Shown piece after piece: positions 34,403 through 43,006 of a stretch of DNA of 64,000 bases. Numbering within the stretch: position 1 is the first letter of the stretch; the number at the start of each line of letters is the position of its first letter. The notes under the pieces were generated by a model. The model was not told the origin of the DNA. It ran no database searches and worked only from the letters and a program-made list of their open reading frames with translations. A program made the translations under genes and the position numbers. Source of the stretch: Reyranella soli. Its GTDB lineage: Bacteria; Pseudomonadota; Alphaproteobacteria; Reyranellales; Reyranellaceae. Location of the stretch: assembly GCF_007992495.1 (NCBI RefSeq), contig NZ_BKAJ01000081.1, positions 1 to 64,000 on the forward strand, written 5' to 3'.

Positions 34403-34558
34403 ATGAAGGACGATCTCGACGACTCGCTCCGCATCGACTACCCGACGGCGCTGCACCGCGAAGCCGAGCGCCCCGTGCAAGCGTCGCGCACAGAGGGTCA
34501 CAAGGAAGCGATGCGGGCCTTCGTGACGAAGCGCAAGCCCGTGTTCGTCGGGAAGTAG
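34403..34558 (+). pseudogene. C-terminal remnant of an enoyl-CoA hydratase gene
   Basis: 51 codons beginning MKDDLDDSLRIDYPTALHRE and ending KRKPVFVGK. It lines up without gaps with the last 51 residues of the enoyl-CoA hydratase at 25333-26145 (MKDNLDDALHIDYATALHRE to KRKPAFVGR), with most residues identical. The rest of the gene is absent. Together with the oxidoreductase remnant it fills the gap 34242-34558, pointing to past deletion or recombination just upstream of the MFS gene. Confidence 0.8.
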
Positions 34559-34605
34559 GCCTCCTGTCTCCTTCAAGCGCGCCCGCCCTGCGGCGCCAGG
34601 GCCTG

Positions 34606-35850
34606 GTGATCGTCGCCACCCTGGCGACCGCCTACGTCGCCAGCCACTTCTTCCGAGCTTCCAACGTCACGATCGGGCTCGACCTGATGCGCGACCTGGA
34701 GATCGGGCCGGAAGCGCTGGGCGCACTGACGGGTGCCTTCTTCTTCGGCTTCTCGGCGATGCAGATCCCTTGCGGCTTTCTCTTCGACCGCTTCGGGCCG
34801 CGGCGCACGGTCACCGGCATGCTGCTGCTGGCGGCGGTGGGCGCCACCGTGTTCACCGTGGCGTCCGGCTGGCCGGTCCTGCTGGCCGGCCGGGCCCTGA
34901 TGGGCGCAGGGTTCGGCGTCATGCTGATCGGCAGCATGGTGGTGATCTCCCGCTGGTTCCCGCGCGACCGGTTCTCGACGATGGCCGCGCTGGTGCTGTC
35001 GATCGGCCTGATCGGCAACCTTTTAGCCACGACGCCTCTGGCCTGGGGGACCGAGCTGATCGGCTGGCGCGGCGTGTTCGGTATCGTGGTGATCTTCACC
35101 GCGCTGGCCGCCGTCGCGGTCTGGCTGGTCGTGCGCGACGCGCCGCCCGACCATCCGTTCCTTCACCGGAGAATCGAAACACCGGGCGAGATGCTGCGCG
35201 GCATGGCCGAGGTCCTGCGCAATCCGCAGCTGCCTTTCATCCTGACCCTGAACTTCTGCAACTACGCCTGCACCTTCACCGTGCAGGGATTGTGGGGCGG
35301 GCCGTTTCTGCGCGAAGTGCACGGGCTCACCATCATTCAGTCGGGCAACGTGCTGCTGGCGGCAGTGCTGGCCTATCAGGTCGGCATGCTGACCTTCGGG
35401 CCGCTCGACCGCCTGCTCGATACCCGCAAATGGATCGCCTTCGGCGGCACCCTGACGATCGCCCTGATCCTCGCAATGCTGGCCCTGGCGGGCGGCGCGT
35501 CCCTGTGGGTGGCGATCGGCGGGATCGTCGCCATGGGCTTCTTCAGCGCCTCCAGCACCATGATCATGACCCATGGCCGCGGCATCTTTCCCGACCGCCT
35601 GATCGGGCGCGGCATGTCGACCATGAACACCTGCGTGATGCTGGGCGTCGCCTGCATGCAGACGCTGTCGGGGACCATCCTCGGCGCGTTTGCGCCGCTG
35701 GCCGATGGCGCACGATCGGAGCTGGCCTATCGCACCCTGTTCGGCTTCATGTGCGCGGTGCTGCTGGTGGCGGTGACCATCTACAGCCGCGTGCGCGACG
35801 TGCGACCGAGCGACGAGCTGCGCGCCGCCCTGAAGGGCGCCGCGAACTGA
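34606..35850 (+). CDS. MFS transporter
   Basis: 414 aa from GTG 34606; 12 membrane helices, with DRFGPRRTVTG after helix 2 (the MFS loop 2-3 signature), and GRALMGAGFGVMLIGSMVVISRWFPRDR. It is probably a proton-coupled organic-acid or small-molecule transporter. The start is uncertain: the frame is open upstream through a gene remnant and has no ATG before helix 1. A CTG at 34564 (giving LSPSSAPALRRQG) is another option, so the native start may have been lost by the rearrangement upstream. It precedes the arylmalonate-decarboxylase-like gene by 15 bp. Confidence 0.85.
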   Translation: MIVATLATAYVASHFFRASNVTIGLDLMRDLEIGPEALGALTGAFFFGFSAMQIPCGFLFDRFGPRRTVTGMLLLAAVGATVFTVASGWPVLLAGRALMGAGFGVMLIGSMVVISRWFPRDRFSTMAALVLSIGLIGNLLATTPLAWGTELIGWRGVFGIVVIFTALAAVAVWLVVRDAPPDHPFLHRRIETPGEMLRGMAEVLRNPQLPFILTLNFCNYACTFTVQGLWGGPFLREVHGLTIIQSGNVLLAAVLAYQVGMLTFGPLDRLLDTRKWIAFGGTLTIALILAMLALAGGASLWVAIGGIVAMGFFSASSTMIMTHGRGIFPDRLIGRGMSTMNTCVMLGVACMQTLSGTILGAFAPLADGARSELAYRTLFGFMCAVLLVAVTIYSRVRDVRPSDELRAALKGAAN

Positions 35851-35865
35851 AAAGGGAGTGAAAGT

Positions 35866-36621
35866 ATGCGTGACTATCTGGCCTGGAGGCTTGCCTTTGG
35901 CGTGACGACGCCGTCGACCAATACGGTCGTGCAGCCCGAATACGACGACATGCGACCGGCGGGCGTGACCAATCACCTCGCCCGCATGGTCATCGCCGAC
36001 GATCCGGTGACCTCGGACGCCGACTTCGAGAGGCAGCTTGAGGCGATCGACAAGTCGCTCGAGGACGCGGTCGACCGGGTCATGGACGCCAAGCCCAACG
36101 CGTTCATCCTGGGCATCTCCGCGCTCTCGGTATGGGGCGGCACGCTCGAATGGGGCGAAGAGCTGAAGCGTCGCGTGCGCAAGGTGGCAGGCTGGGACAT
36201 TCCCGTCTCGATCGCCTCCGATGCCGTCGCGGCCGGCCTCAAGGCCCACGGCATCAAGCGCAAGATCGCCATCATGGAACCGTACTACCCCTGCATCGAG
36301 CCGCGTCTCAATGCCGTGCTGGGCGCCCATGGCTACGAGATCGTTCGCTTCTGCCACATGCGTGGCAAGAGCCCGGCCTCGTATTCCGTGCTGACCGCCC
36401 AGGACATGATCAAGGCGGCGCGCTCGATCGACGGGCCGGACGTCGAGGCGATCGTCGCCTTCGGCGCCAACCTGCCCTTCGCCAAGCTGGCCGACGAAGC
36501 CGAACGCTGGCTCGACAAGCCCGTGCTGCAGATCAACGCCACGACCTATTGGCACGCGCTGCGGACCAACGGAATCACCGACAAGGTCTATGGCTACGGC
36601 TCACTGCTGGCGCGTTTCTAG
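35866..36621 (+). CDS. Arylmalonate decarboxylase/maleate isomerase-like protein lacking the family cysteines
   Basis: 251 aa. Layout of the Asp/Glu racemase superfamily: N-terminal FGVTTPSTNTVVQPEY, ILGISALSVWGGTLEW at the first active-site loop, IMEPYYP, and IVAFGANLPFAKLADEAE at the second. Maleate isomerases use a Cys in both loops and arylmalonate decarboxylase uses one in the second; here the aligned positions are not Cys (Ser/Ile region and Gly). The only Cys residues (YYPCIE and RFCHM) lie elsewhere. Chemistry is therefore uncertain. GGGAG-type site (AAAAGGGAGTG) precedes ATG 35866. Likely coexpressed with the MFS transporter, which may import its substrate. Confidence 0.75.
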   Translation: MRDYLAWRLAFGVTTPSTNTVVQPEYDDMRPAGVTNHLARMVIADDPVTSDADFERQLEAIDKSLEDAVDRVMDAKPNAFILGISALSVWGGTLEWGEELKRRVRKVAGWDIPVSIASDAVAAGLKAHGIKRKIAIMEPYYPCIEPRLNAVLGAHGYEIVRFCHMRGKSPASYSVLTAQDMIKAARSIDGPDVEAIVAFGANLPFAKLADEAERWLDKPVLQINATTYWHALRTNGITDKVYGYGSLLARF

Positions 36622-36658
36622 AGCGCTATCGCCTCAGGCTGAATCGCAGCCAGAGAAA

Positions 36659-36791
36659 CCTCACTCTGAGGAGCCACGCGAAGCGTGGCGTCTCGAAGGG
36701 TGGGCACGAGCACGGTCTCCGTTGCCCATCCTTCGAGGCGCGCACGGAGTTTACCCCGAGGTACTCGAGGGGGGCGCTCCTCAGGATGAGG
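36659..36791. repeat. Intergenic palindromic repeat, family 2, copy 2
   Basis: CCTCACTCTGAGGAGC and GCGTCTCGAAGGGTGGGC on the left pair with GCCCATCCTTCGAGGCGC and GCTCCTCAGGATGAGG on the right. The centre and right arm are interrupted by an extra stretch (about 36745-36772) not found in copy 1 at 9907-10018. It fills the gap between convergent genes. Confidence 0.75.
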
Positions 36792-36830
36792 TCGCCTTCG
36801 TTTCCACCCTGGACGATCATGCCTTAAGGG

Positions 36831-37709
36831 CTACTTAACCCCGCCGGCCGACAGGCCCTGAACGATCTCACGCTGGATGACGATGGTCAGCGCCAGCACC
36901 GGCAGCATGACGACGATGGCGGCGGCGGCGAGCGGCCCCCAGGCGAAGCTCTCGAAGGTCAGCATGTTGTAGACCGCGACCGGCATGGTGCGCGTGGTGC
37001 GGCCGGCGAACACCGCGCCGAAGATGAAGTTGTTCCAGGAATAGATGAACGACAGGATCGCGCCCACGACGATGCCCGGCCGCGCCAGCGGCAAGGCGAC
37101 GTAGCGGAAGGCCTGCCAGAGGTTGGCGCCGTCGATGCGGGCGGCCTCCTCGAGCTCGTGCGGCAGGGTCTCGAAGAAGCCGATCATGATCCAGACCACG
37201 ATCGGCAGGGTGATCACCATGTGGGTGAGCGCGATCGGCCACACGGTGCCGATCATGCCCAGCATCTGGAACAAGGTGAACAGCGGGATCAGGTACGAGA
37301 GGCCCGGCGTCATGCGGCTGAGCAGCAGCATGGCGGCGAGCCCATTGGCCTTGGCCTTGGCGATGCCGTACCCCGCCGGCACGCCCAGCAGCAGGGCGAC
37401 CAGGGTCGCGCTGCCGGTCACCTGCACGCTGTTCCAGAAGTAGAGGAACATCGGGCTTTCCTCGAAGACGTGCCGGAAGTTGTCCAGCGTCGGCTCCGTC
37501 GGCCAGAACACCGGCGGCCACGCCGTGTTGTCGATGTCGTACTTGATCGACAGCGACAGCATCCAGAAGAACACGAACAGGCACGGCGCCAGCAGCACGG
37601 CCACGGCGAGCGCCAATGCCGCCTTGTCGGCAACCTTGCGCAGCCGACGCCGGCCGCGCTTGCCGAGGACGCCCTTCTCGAGGGCGGGTTTGTCGAGCGC
37701 GAGGGTCAT
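36831..37709 (-). CDS. Carbohydrate ABC transporter permease (MalG type)
   Basis: 292 aa, six membrane helices. It has the ABC-importer coupling motif EEAARIDGANLWQAFRYVALPLARP (about residues 190-214: EAA-x3-G-x9-I/V-x-LP). It belongs with the permease and binding protein upstream. ATG 37709 overlaps the upstream stop as ATGA. No ATPase gene follows; the neighbour past its stop is convergent. Confidence 0.9.
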   Translation of the reverse strand: MTLALDKPALEKGVLGKRGRRRLRKVADKAALALAVAVLLAPCLFVFFWMLSLSIKYDIDNTAWPPVFWPTEPTLDNFRHVFEESPMFLYFWNSVQVTGSATLVALLLGVPAGYGIAKAKANGLAAMLLLSRMTPGLSYLIPLFTLFQMLGMIGTVWPIALTHMVITLPIVVWIMIGFFETLPHELEEAARIDGANLWQAFRYVALPLARPGIVVGAILSFIYSWNNFIFGAVFAGRTTRTMPVAVYNMLTFESFAWGPLAAAAIVVMLPVLALTIVIQREIVQGLSAGGVK

Positions 37710-38614
37710 GACCACTTCGCCTTCTGCCGCGCCCACAGGAGCACCAGCGACAGGGCCACGATGATGGCGAAGAACACCACGACAACGGCCGAGGCGGTGC
37801 CGACCTGGTTGTAGGCGAAGGCTTGGGCGTAGAGATAGACGTTGAGCGTTTCCGAGGCGGTGCCTGGACCGCCGTTGGTGATCACCCAGATCGTCTCGAA
37901 TGCTTTCAGCGCGTCGATGGTGCGGATGATCATCGCCACCACCAGGAAGGGCAGCACCAGCGGATAGGTGATCTTCCAGAACATCTGCCATTGCGAGGCG
38001 CCGTCGATCAGGGCGGCCTCGTAGGGCTCGGTCGGCAGCGAGGCGAGCCCGCCCAGCACGATGATCATGACGAACGGCGTCCACAGCCAGATCTCGACCA
38101 GGATCAGGCTCGGGATCACCGTGCTGGTGGCGAACACCCATTGCGAGGGCGGCAGGCCGACCAGGCTCAACAGGTAGTTCAACACGCCGAGCTGCGGATG
38201 GAACATCATGGTCCATACCAGCGACACTGCCACGGGCGTGGCCATCATCGGCATGATGAACAACGCGCGGAAGAAGCCGCGGCCGCGGAACTTCTTGTGG
38301 AAGACCAGAGCCGCCATCGTGCCCAGCACCAGCGGCAGGAACACGGCGAGGATGGTGAAGTAGAAGGTGTGGCCGATCGATTCGAGGAAGCGCCGGTCGG
38401 TCGCGAGGTTGGCGTAGTTTGCCCAACCGACGAAGGCGCGCTCGCTGCCGATATGCCAGTCGTTCAGGCTCATCCACACCGTGAACAGCCACGGGAAGAT
38501 GATGACGGCCGTGCACACGATCAGGGCCGGCCAGATGAAGCCGAGATAGGGCCGCAACCGGGCATCACCCGACGCCCGGCTCGTCATGCCGCCCGATATG
38601 TCTGCTCCAGCCAT
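37706..38614 (-). CDS. Carbohydrate ABC transporter permease (MalF/UgpA type)
   Basis: 302 aa, six membrane helices, with the coupling motif YEAALIDGASQWQMFWKITYPLVLP at about residues 200-225. It forms the membrane channel with the second permease (4-bp overlap). The binding-protein gene ends 29 bp upstream in the same direction. Import of a sugar or polyol is inferred from the family. Confidence 0.9.
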   Translation of the reverse strand: MAGADISGGMTSRASGDARLRPYLGFIWPALIVCTAVIIFPWLFTVWMSLNDWHIGSERAFVGWANYANLATDRRFLESIGHTFYFTILAVFLPLVLGTMAALVFHKKFRGRGFFRALFIMPMMATPVAVSLVWTMMFHPQLGVLNYLLSLVGLPPSQWVFATSTVIPSLILVEIWLWTPFVMIIVLGGLASLPTEPYEAALIDGASQWQMFWKITYPLVLPFLVVAMIIRTIDALKAFETIWVITNGGPGTASETLNVYLYAQAFAYNQVGTASAVVVVFFAIIVALSLVLLWARQKAKWS

Positions 38615-38643
38615 ACGCTACGCCACCCGCCGTCGATGTGGCC

Positions 38644-39987
38644 TCAACCCTGCTCGCTCTTCTCGAGGATGGGCTTGAACTCCGCCGTCGCGCGCTTGAG
38701 CTCGGCAGCGGGATCGGCGCCGCCCAGCATGTTGGTCAGCGCCGTGCCGATGGTGTCGCGGAACTGCGTCACCGGCACGATCACCGGCAGGCCGGGCATC
38801 GAGATCGGCGCGCAGCCGGCCGCGCAGTCGGCCCATTCCTTCGGAATGGTGAGGCCCGACAGCACCTTGGGATCCTTGAGCGGCTCCGAGCGGAACGGCA
38901 CGCCGCCGCCGGTCTGCAGCATGCGGCTGGTCATCTCCCGGCCGGTCATCCAGAGCGCCGCCATGTAGGCCGCTTCCTTCTTGGCGCTGGCGTTGGGGAT
39001 CGCAGCACCGCCGCCGAAGAATACCGAGTGGTGCGCCTTGGGGCCGGCCGGCGGCAGGATATAGCCGACCTTGCCGACGACGCGGCTCTTGGTCTTGTCC
39101 TCGGCCGGCGGCGCGAAGCCGATGCCGTCCAGCCAGATTGCGGCGCGACCCTGCATGAACAGGCCCTGGCATTCGTTCCAGTTGAAGCCGGTCACGCCCT
39201 GCGGCGCGTAGCTGGTCAGGATCTTCTTGTAGTATTCTGCCGCGGCGATGGCGTCGGGCGTGTCGGTGATGAGCTCGGGCGGGTCACCCTTGGTCGTCTG
39301 CTGGCCCCAGCCCGACAGGTACTGCGTGTAGAGCGGCACGTTGGCGTTGCGCAGGCCGCGGCCGACATAGCCCGCGATGCCGTTGGCCGGATCGTTGAGC
39401 TTGGCCGCCGCATCCATCATCTCGTCCATGGTCTTGGGCGGCTGCAGGCCCTTCTTCGCGAACAGCTCCTTGTTGATGTAGATCATGAAGTAGTCGACGA
39501 ACATCGGCAGGCTGGTGATCTTGCCGTCGCTCTGCGTGGCGTAGTCCCAGCCCGGCTTGGAGATGTCGCCGAACTCATACTCGGCCGGCGTCATCTGCGG
39601 GTCCTTGGTCCACGGCGTGATGTCGAACAGCCATTTGGCCTTCTCGATCTGCCGCTTCTGCACGTGATAGGCGATGTTGAAGAGATCGAAGGCGGGCTTG
39701 CCCGAATTCAACTCGATGGTGGTCTTCTGGCGGGCCTGTTGCTCGGGAATGATCTCCAGGCCGACCTTGATGCCGGTCTTCTCCTCGAACTCCTTCTGGT
39801 GCTTCTTGACGAGGTCGGCGCGCGGGCCGGTCTCCATCACGATCTCGATCGCCTGGCCCTTGAAGCGCTGCCAGTTGAAGGCGCTGCTCTGCGAATAGGC
39901 CGTCACGGTATTGAGCATCGGCGCGGCCAGGCCGCCCAGGGCGGCCGCGCCCTGCAGCGCACGCCGGCGAGAAATCGACTGACGCAT
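38644..39987 (-). CDS. Extracellular solute-binding protein, ABC importer (family 1), Tat-exported
   Basis: 447 aa. The N-terminus MRQSISRRRALQGAAALGG is a twin-arginine signal peptide. FEEKTGIKVGLEIIPEQQ near residue 70 and QGRAAIWLDGIGFAPP near 265 are typical of family 1 sugar-binding proteins. GGAGGAAAC lies 10 bp before the start. It should capture a sugar or related solute in the periplasm for the two permeases downstream. First gene of this operon. Confidence 0.9.
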   Translation of the reverse strand: MRQSISRRRALQGAAALGGLAAPMLNTVTAYSQSSAFNWQRFKGQAIEIVMETGPRADLVKKHQKEFEEKTGIKVGLEIIPEQQARQKTTIELNSGKPAFDLFNIAYHVQKRQIEKAKWLFDITPWTKDPQMTPAEYEFGDISKPGWDYATQSDGKITSLPMFVDYFMIYINKELFAKKGLQPPKTMDEMMDAAAKLNDPANGIAGYVGRGLRNANVPLYTQYLSGWGQQTTKGDPPELITDTPDAIAAAEYYKKILTSYAPQGVTGFNWNECQGLFMQGRAAIWLDGIGFAPPAEDKTKSRVVGKVGYILPPAGPKAHHSVFFGGGAAIPNASAKKEAAYMAALWMTGREMTSRMLQTGGGVPFRSEPLKDPKVLSGLTIPKEWADCAAGCAPISMPGLPVIVPVTQFRDTIGTALTNMLGGADPAAELKRATAEFKPILEKSEQG

Positions 39988-40095
39988 TACTTTGTTTCCT
40001 CCACGCTGTCCGGCGTTTGCCGCCTTGGTGCCAGCCTAGAGGAGGAATGGGAGGTCGTTAAGCGCGACTTGTTGCAGCCGTTACACGCGCACGAA

Positions 40096-40123
40096 GCCGT
40101 CCGGCTGATTCCAGCTGGACGGC
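40096..40123. terminator. Candidate terminator hairpin downstream of the DUF4242 gene
   Basis: GCCGTCCGGCTG and CAGCTGGACGGC form a 12-bp stem with one mismatch and a 4-nt loop, 34 bp beyond the DUF4242 stop codon. It is followed on the minus strand only by TTCGTG, so strength is doubtful. Confidence 0.4.
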
Positions 40124-40156
40124 CTGTGATTTGGGCTGCCGGCCGCCAAACTTTGG

Positions 40157-40441
40157 CTACGCCGCTTTCTCGGTCGTCGGATCGATCATCTTCGACACTT
40201 CCGTGATCTTGGTGGCCGGAAAGCCGCTGATATCGGCGTGTTTCCGAATCACGGCTTCATCTTTTGCCAGATAGACGCAGAAAGTCTTGTCGTTGGCGAC
40301 GAAGCTCTCGATCCATTGGATGTCCGAGCCAAGCTGGTTCAGCACTTCATTGGACTTCGCCGCGGCCTGGCGCAGCTGCTCGCGCTCGAATGTTCCCACT
40401 TTTGGGATGTCGCGCTCGATGATGAATCTGCGCAGTGCCAT
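40157..40441 (-). CDS. DUF4242 (SCO4226-like) small protein
   Basis: 94 aa from ATG 40441, with AGAGGG 9 bp upstream. MALRRFIIERDIPKVG at the start, IQWIESFVANDKTFCVYLAKDEAVIRKHADISGFPATKI in the body: the family pattern, in which W/ESyv-x-x-Dk-x-yC-x-Y-x-A-x-x-E-x-I-R-x-H-A-x-x-x-G-x-P is conserved. A Streptomyces homologue binds nickel; the Cys and His here fit such a role. Function in the cell unknown. Confidence 0.85.
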   Translation of the reverse strand: MALRRFIIERDIPKVGTFEREQLRQAAAKSNEVLNQLGSDIQWIESFVANDKTFCVYLAKDEAVIRKHADISGFPATKITEVSKMIDPTTEKAA

Positions 40442-40568
40442 GGTCGCTTTCCCTCTTGCAAGATGTCCGAAGACGAATGCCGGAAAGGCCGCCGCAAAGC
40501 TTGAACGGATGGTTGATTTACCCTTGAGAAATCGTTGGCAAACGCTTGAGAGCGTTAGGCTCATATTC

Positions 40569-40672
40569 TTCCGGACCGCCGGCTTCCAGCCGGCTCATGA
40601 CTCATGAGGCCGGCTGGAAGCCGGCGGTCCGGAAGACATGAGCGGACCTGGAGGTCCGCGCTCCGGCAAGAC
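40569..40672. repeat. Composite intergenic palindrome, copy 2
   Basis: Arms 40569-40600 and 40602-40634 are reverse complements with a one-base indel; each holds an inner hairpin GCCGGCTTCCAGCCGGC-type. The centre is CTCATGA. Joined to it at 40638-40672 is a single copy of the GCGGACCTGGAGGTCCGC arm found at 3806-3945. The element ends on the base before the stop codon of the NamZ fusion gene. Confidence 0.85.
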
Positions 40673-43006
40673 TCAATACAAGAGATGCGGCTGCCGCTTC
40701 GCGAGGAACTCGGCCACGCCGGGCGTCCAGGATTGCGCGACGTCGCGCGGATCGACCAGCGCCTTGACGGCCGCGAGCGAGGCTCGCGAGCCGATCATGC
40801 CGAGCGTGCGGTCGATCTGGAGCCGGTCGCCGTAGAGGCGCCAGAGTGCGGCCATCAGCTCGACGCCGAGCAGCGGACTGTCCAGCCGGTTGCGGTCGGT
40901 CAGCACGATCCGCACGCCTTCACATCGTTGGCCGGGATAGACCCATTCGCGCGGCGTGAAGGTCGCAGCCTCGAAGCGCACGCCGGCAATCCTGCGACCG
41001 TTCAGATGATCGGTCAGGGCCTTGCCGTCGATCCAGGGCGCGCCCACCAGCTCAAACGGCGAGTCGGTGCCGCGGCCGACGCTGACATTGGCGGCTTCGA
41101 TCATGCCCACGCCCGGGTAAAGCACGGCCTGCTCGAGTTTGGGCAGGTTGGGTGACGGCGGCACCCAGGCAAAGCCGGTCTGGTCGAACCACATCGTCCG
41201 CTCGTAGCGGCGCATGGTGACGACATGCAGCCGGACGCCGATGTTCTTCTCGGCGTTGAACAGCCGCGCCAGCTCGCCCAGCGTCATGCCGTGACGCACG
41301 GGCAGCGGCAGATAGGTGATGAACGAGGTGAGATCGTCATCGAGCACCGCACCCTGCACCGTGCTCGCCGTGATGGGATCGGGCCGGTCGAGCACATAGA
41401 AGTCGAGCTTGCTGGCGGCCGCGGCCTCCATCGCATAGGCCATGGTCGTGGGATAGGTGTAGTAGCGCGCGCCGACATCCTGCATGTCGAAGACCAGCGC
41501 ATCGAGGCCGGCCAGCATGGTCGGTGTCGGCCGCCTCGTCTCGCCATAGAGGCTGAACACCGGCAGGCCGGTCGCCTGGTCGCGTCCCGAGGCGATCTTT
41601 CCTTCGGCCGCTGCATCGAGCCCGTGCTCGGGGCTGAACAGCGCCACCAGTTGCGGCCCCCCTCCTTGCCGGGCACTGGCCTGGCGCAGGACATCGGCGG
41701 TGCGCCGGCCGCCCGAGTCGAGCGCCGAGCGGTTGGTTATGAGCCCGACCCGGCGCCCGGCTAGCTGGCGAAAGCCGTAGGCTTCGAGCACGTCGATGCC
41801 CGACATCACCCGGCTCTGCTCGCCGCGTGACGCCGCGCCGGCCACGGTCGAGATGCGCCGCAGCATTTGCAGATTGTTGCCCTTGCCGTCGGGATGCAGC
41901 CGGTTGGTGAGGACGATCAGGAAGGTCCTGGTCGAGGGATCGATCCAGATCGCCGTGCCGGTGTACCCGGTATGGCCGTAGGACTGCGTCGAAAACGACG
42001 GCGCCATCCACACGGCATAGGGCGAATCGATGTCCCAGCCGAGGCCGCGCAAAGCCGAGCCGCCGGGCGGGCTCTGCGGCTGCGTCATGGCCGCGACTGA
42101 TGCCGGCTTCAGCACACCCTTGCCGCCCGACAGCATCATCTGCGCGAACTTCGTGAGGTCGTCGGCGGTGGTGAAGACGCCGGCGTGGCCCGCGACGCCG
42201 CCCATGCGATAGGCAATGGGGTCCTGGACCTCGCCCCAGCGCAGTTCGCCGCCTTCGACGTCGGCCGGCGCGATACGGTCCCGCGGTGCGGACGGCCGGA
42301 AGGAGGTGTCGCGCATGCCGAGCGGCTGGAAGATGTTTTGCGCCGCATAGGCGTCGAGCGACTGGCCGGAGACGCGTCGCACGATCTCGCCCAGCACGAT
42401 GAAGTCGACATCGCTGTAGACGAACCGCGTGCCGGCAGGCGCCAGCGGCTTCAGGGCGACGATGGCGTCGAGCGCGCCCTCGGTGCCCGACCAGGCGCGC
42501 GTCGGGATGCCGGCCGGCAGGGCGGCATAGTGGGTCATGAGCTGGCGGACGGTGATGTCGGCCTTGCCGTTGGCGGCGAAGGCCGGCCAGTAGGCGGCGG
42601 CCGGCCGGTCGAGATCGATCTGGCCGCGCTCGACCAGCTGCATGATCGCCACCGACGTCGCCATCACCTTGGTGAGCGAAGCGGCGTCGTAGATCGTGTC
42701 GAGCGTGGCCGGCTGCACCGAGGGCATCACGGAGCGGTTGCCGTAGGCCTGACGCACGACGATGCGATCGCCGATGCCCAGCACGACGACGGCGCCCGGC
42801 ACCTTTCCGTTGGCGATCTCGTCGCGCACGATGGCGCCGATGGCGTCGGCGGCCTGGCTTGGAGAGGTGGGCGGCGCCGCGGCGGCAGGCGTCGCCGGCG
42901 CCGCGCAGGCGACGGCGACCTGGCAGATCAGGCCGACGAGGAAGAGCCGCAGCGCCTCAGCGGTCTGCCTTGGCCTTGGTCTCAGGCGGCTCCGGCTTGA
43001 TCTCAT
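40673..43006 (-). CDS. Beta-lactamase-fold serine hydrolase fused to NamZ-type (DUF1343) exo-N-acetylmuramidase
   Basis: 777 aa. N-terminus RLFLVGLICQVAVACAAP gives a membrane-targeting signal with a possible lipobox (Cys34). Residues about 50-390: class C beta-lactamase/esterase fold with S110-L-T-K, Y197-S-D and H345-T-G. Residues about 405-777: DUF1343 with VGLITNRSALDSGG, LFSPEHGL, SLYGETRRPT and DMQDVGARYYTYPTTM. NamZ removes terminal MurNAc from peptidoglycan fragments; the N-terminal hydrolase may cleave peptides or esters from them. ATG 43006 is the only start in front of the signal; it overlaps the upstream glycosidase gene by 50 bp. Third gene of a secreted hydrolase operon. Confidence 0.85.
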   Translation of the reverse strand: MRSSRSRLRPRPRQTAEALRLFLVGLICQVAVACAAPATPAAAAPPTSPSQAADAIGAIVRDEIANGKVPGAVVVLGIGDRIVVRQAYGNRSVMPSVQPATLDTIYDAASLTKVMATSVAIMQLVERGQIDLDRPAAAYWPAFAANGKADITVRQLMTHYAALPAGIPTRAWSGTEGALDAIVALKPLAPAGTRFVYSDVDFIVLGEIVRRVSGQSLDAYAAQNIFQPLGMRDTSFRPSAPRDRIAPADVEGGELRWGEVQDPIAYRMGGVAGHAGVFTTADDLTKFAQMMLSGGKGVLKPASVAAMTQPQSPPGGSALRGLGWDIDSPYAVWMAPSFSTQSYGHTGYTGTAIWIDPSTRTFLIVLTNRLHPDGKGNNLQMLRRISTVAGAASRGEQSRVMSGIDVLEAYGFRQLAGRRVGLITNRSALDSGGRRTADVLRQASARQGGGPQLVALFSPEHGLDAAAEGKIASGRDQATGLPVFSLYGETRRPTPTMLAGLDALVFDMQDVGARYYTYPTTMAYAMEAAAASKLDFYVLDRPDPITASTVQGAVLDDDLTSFITYLPLPVRHGMTLGELARLFNAEKNIGVRLHVVTMRRYERTMWFDQTGFAWVPPSPNLPKLEQAVLYPGVGMIEAANVSVGRGTDSPFELVGAPWIDGKALTDHLNGRRIAGVRFEAATFTPREWVYPGQRCEGVRIVLTDRNRLDSPLLGVELMAALWRLYGDRLQIDRTLGMIGSRASLAAVKALVDPRDVAQSWTPGVAEFLAKRQPHLLY

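Noticed and set aside
32431..34605. Long plus-strand extension of the MFS frame
   Set aside because: It runs antisense through the DyP-P450 operon and the gene remnants; only the part from about 34606 has MFS features.
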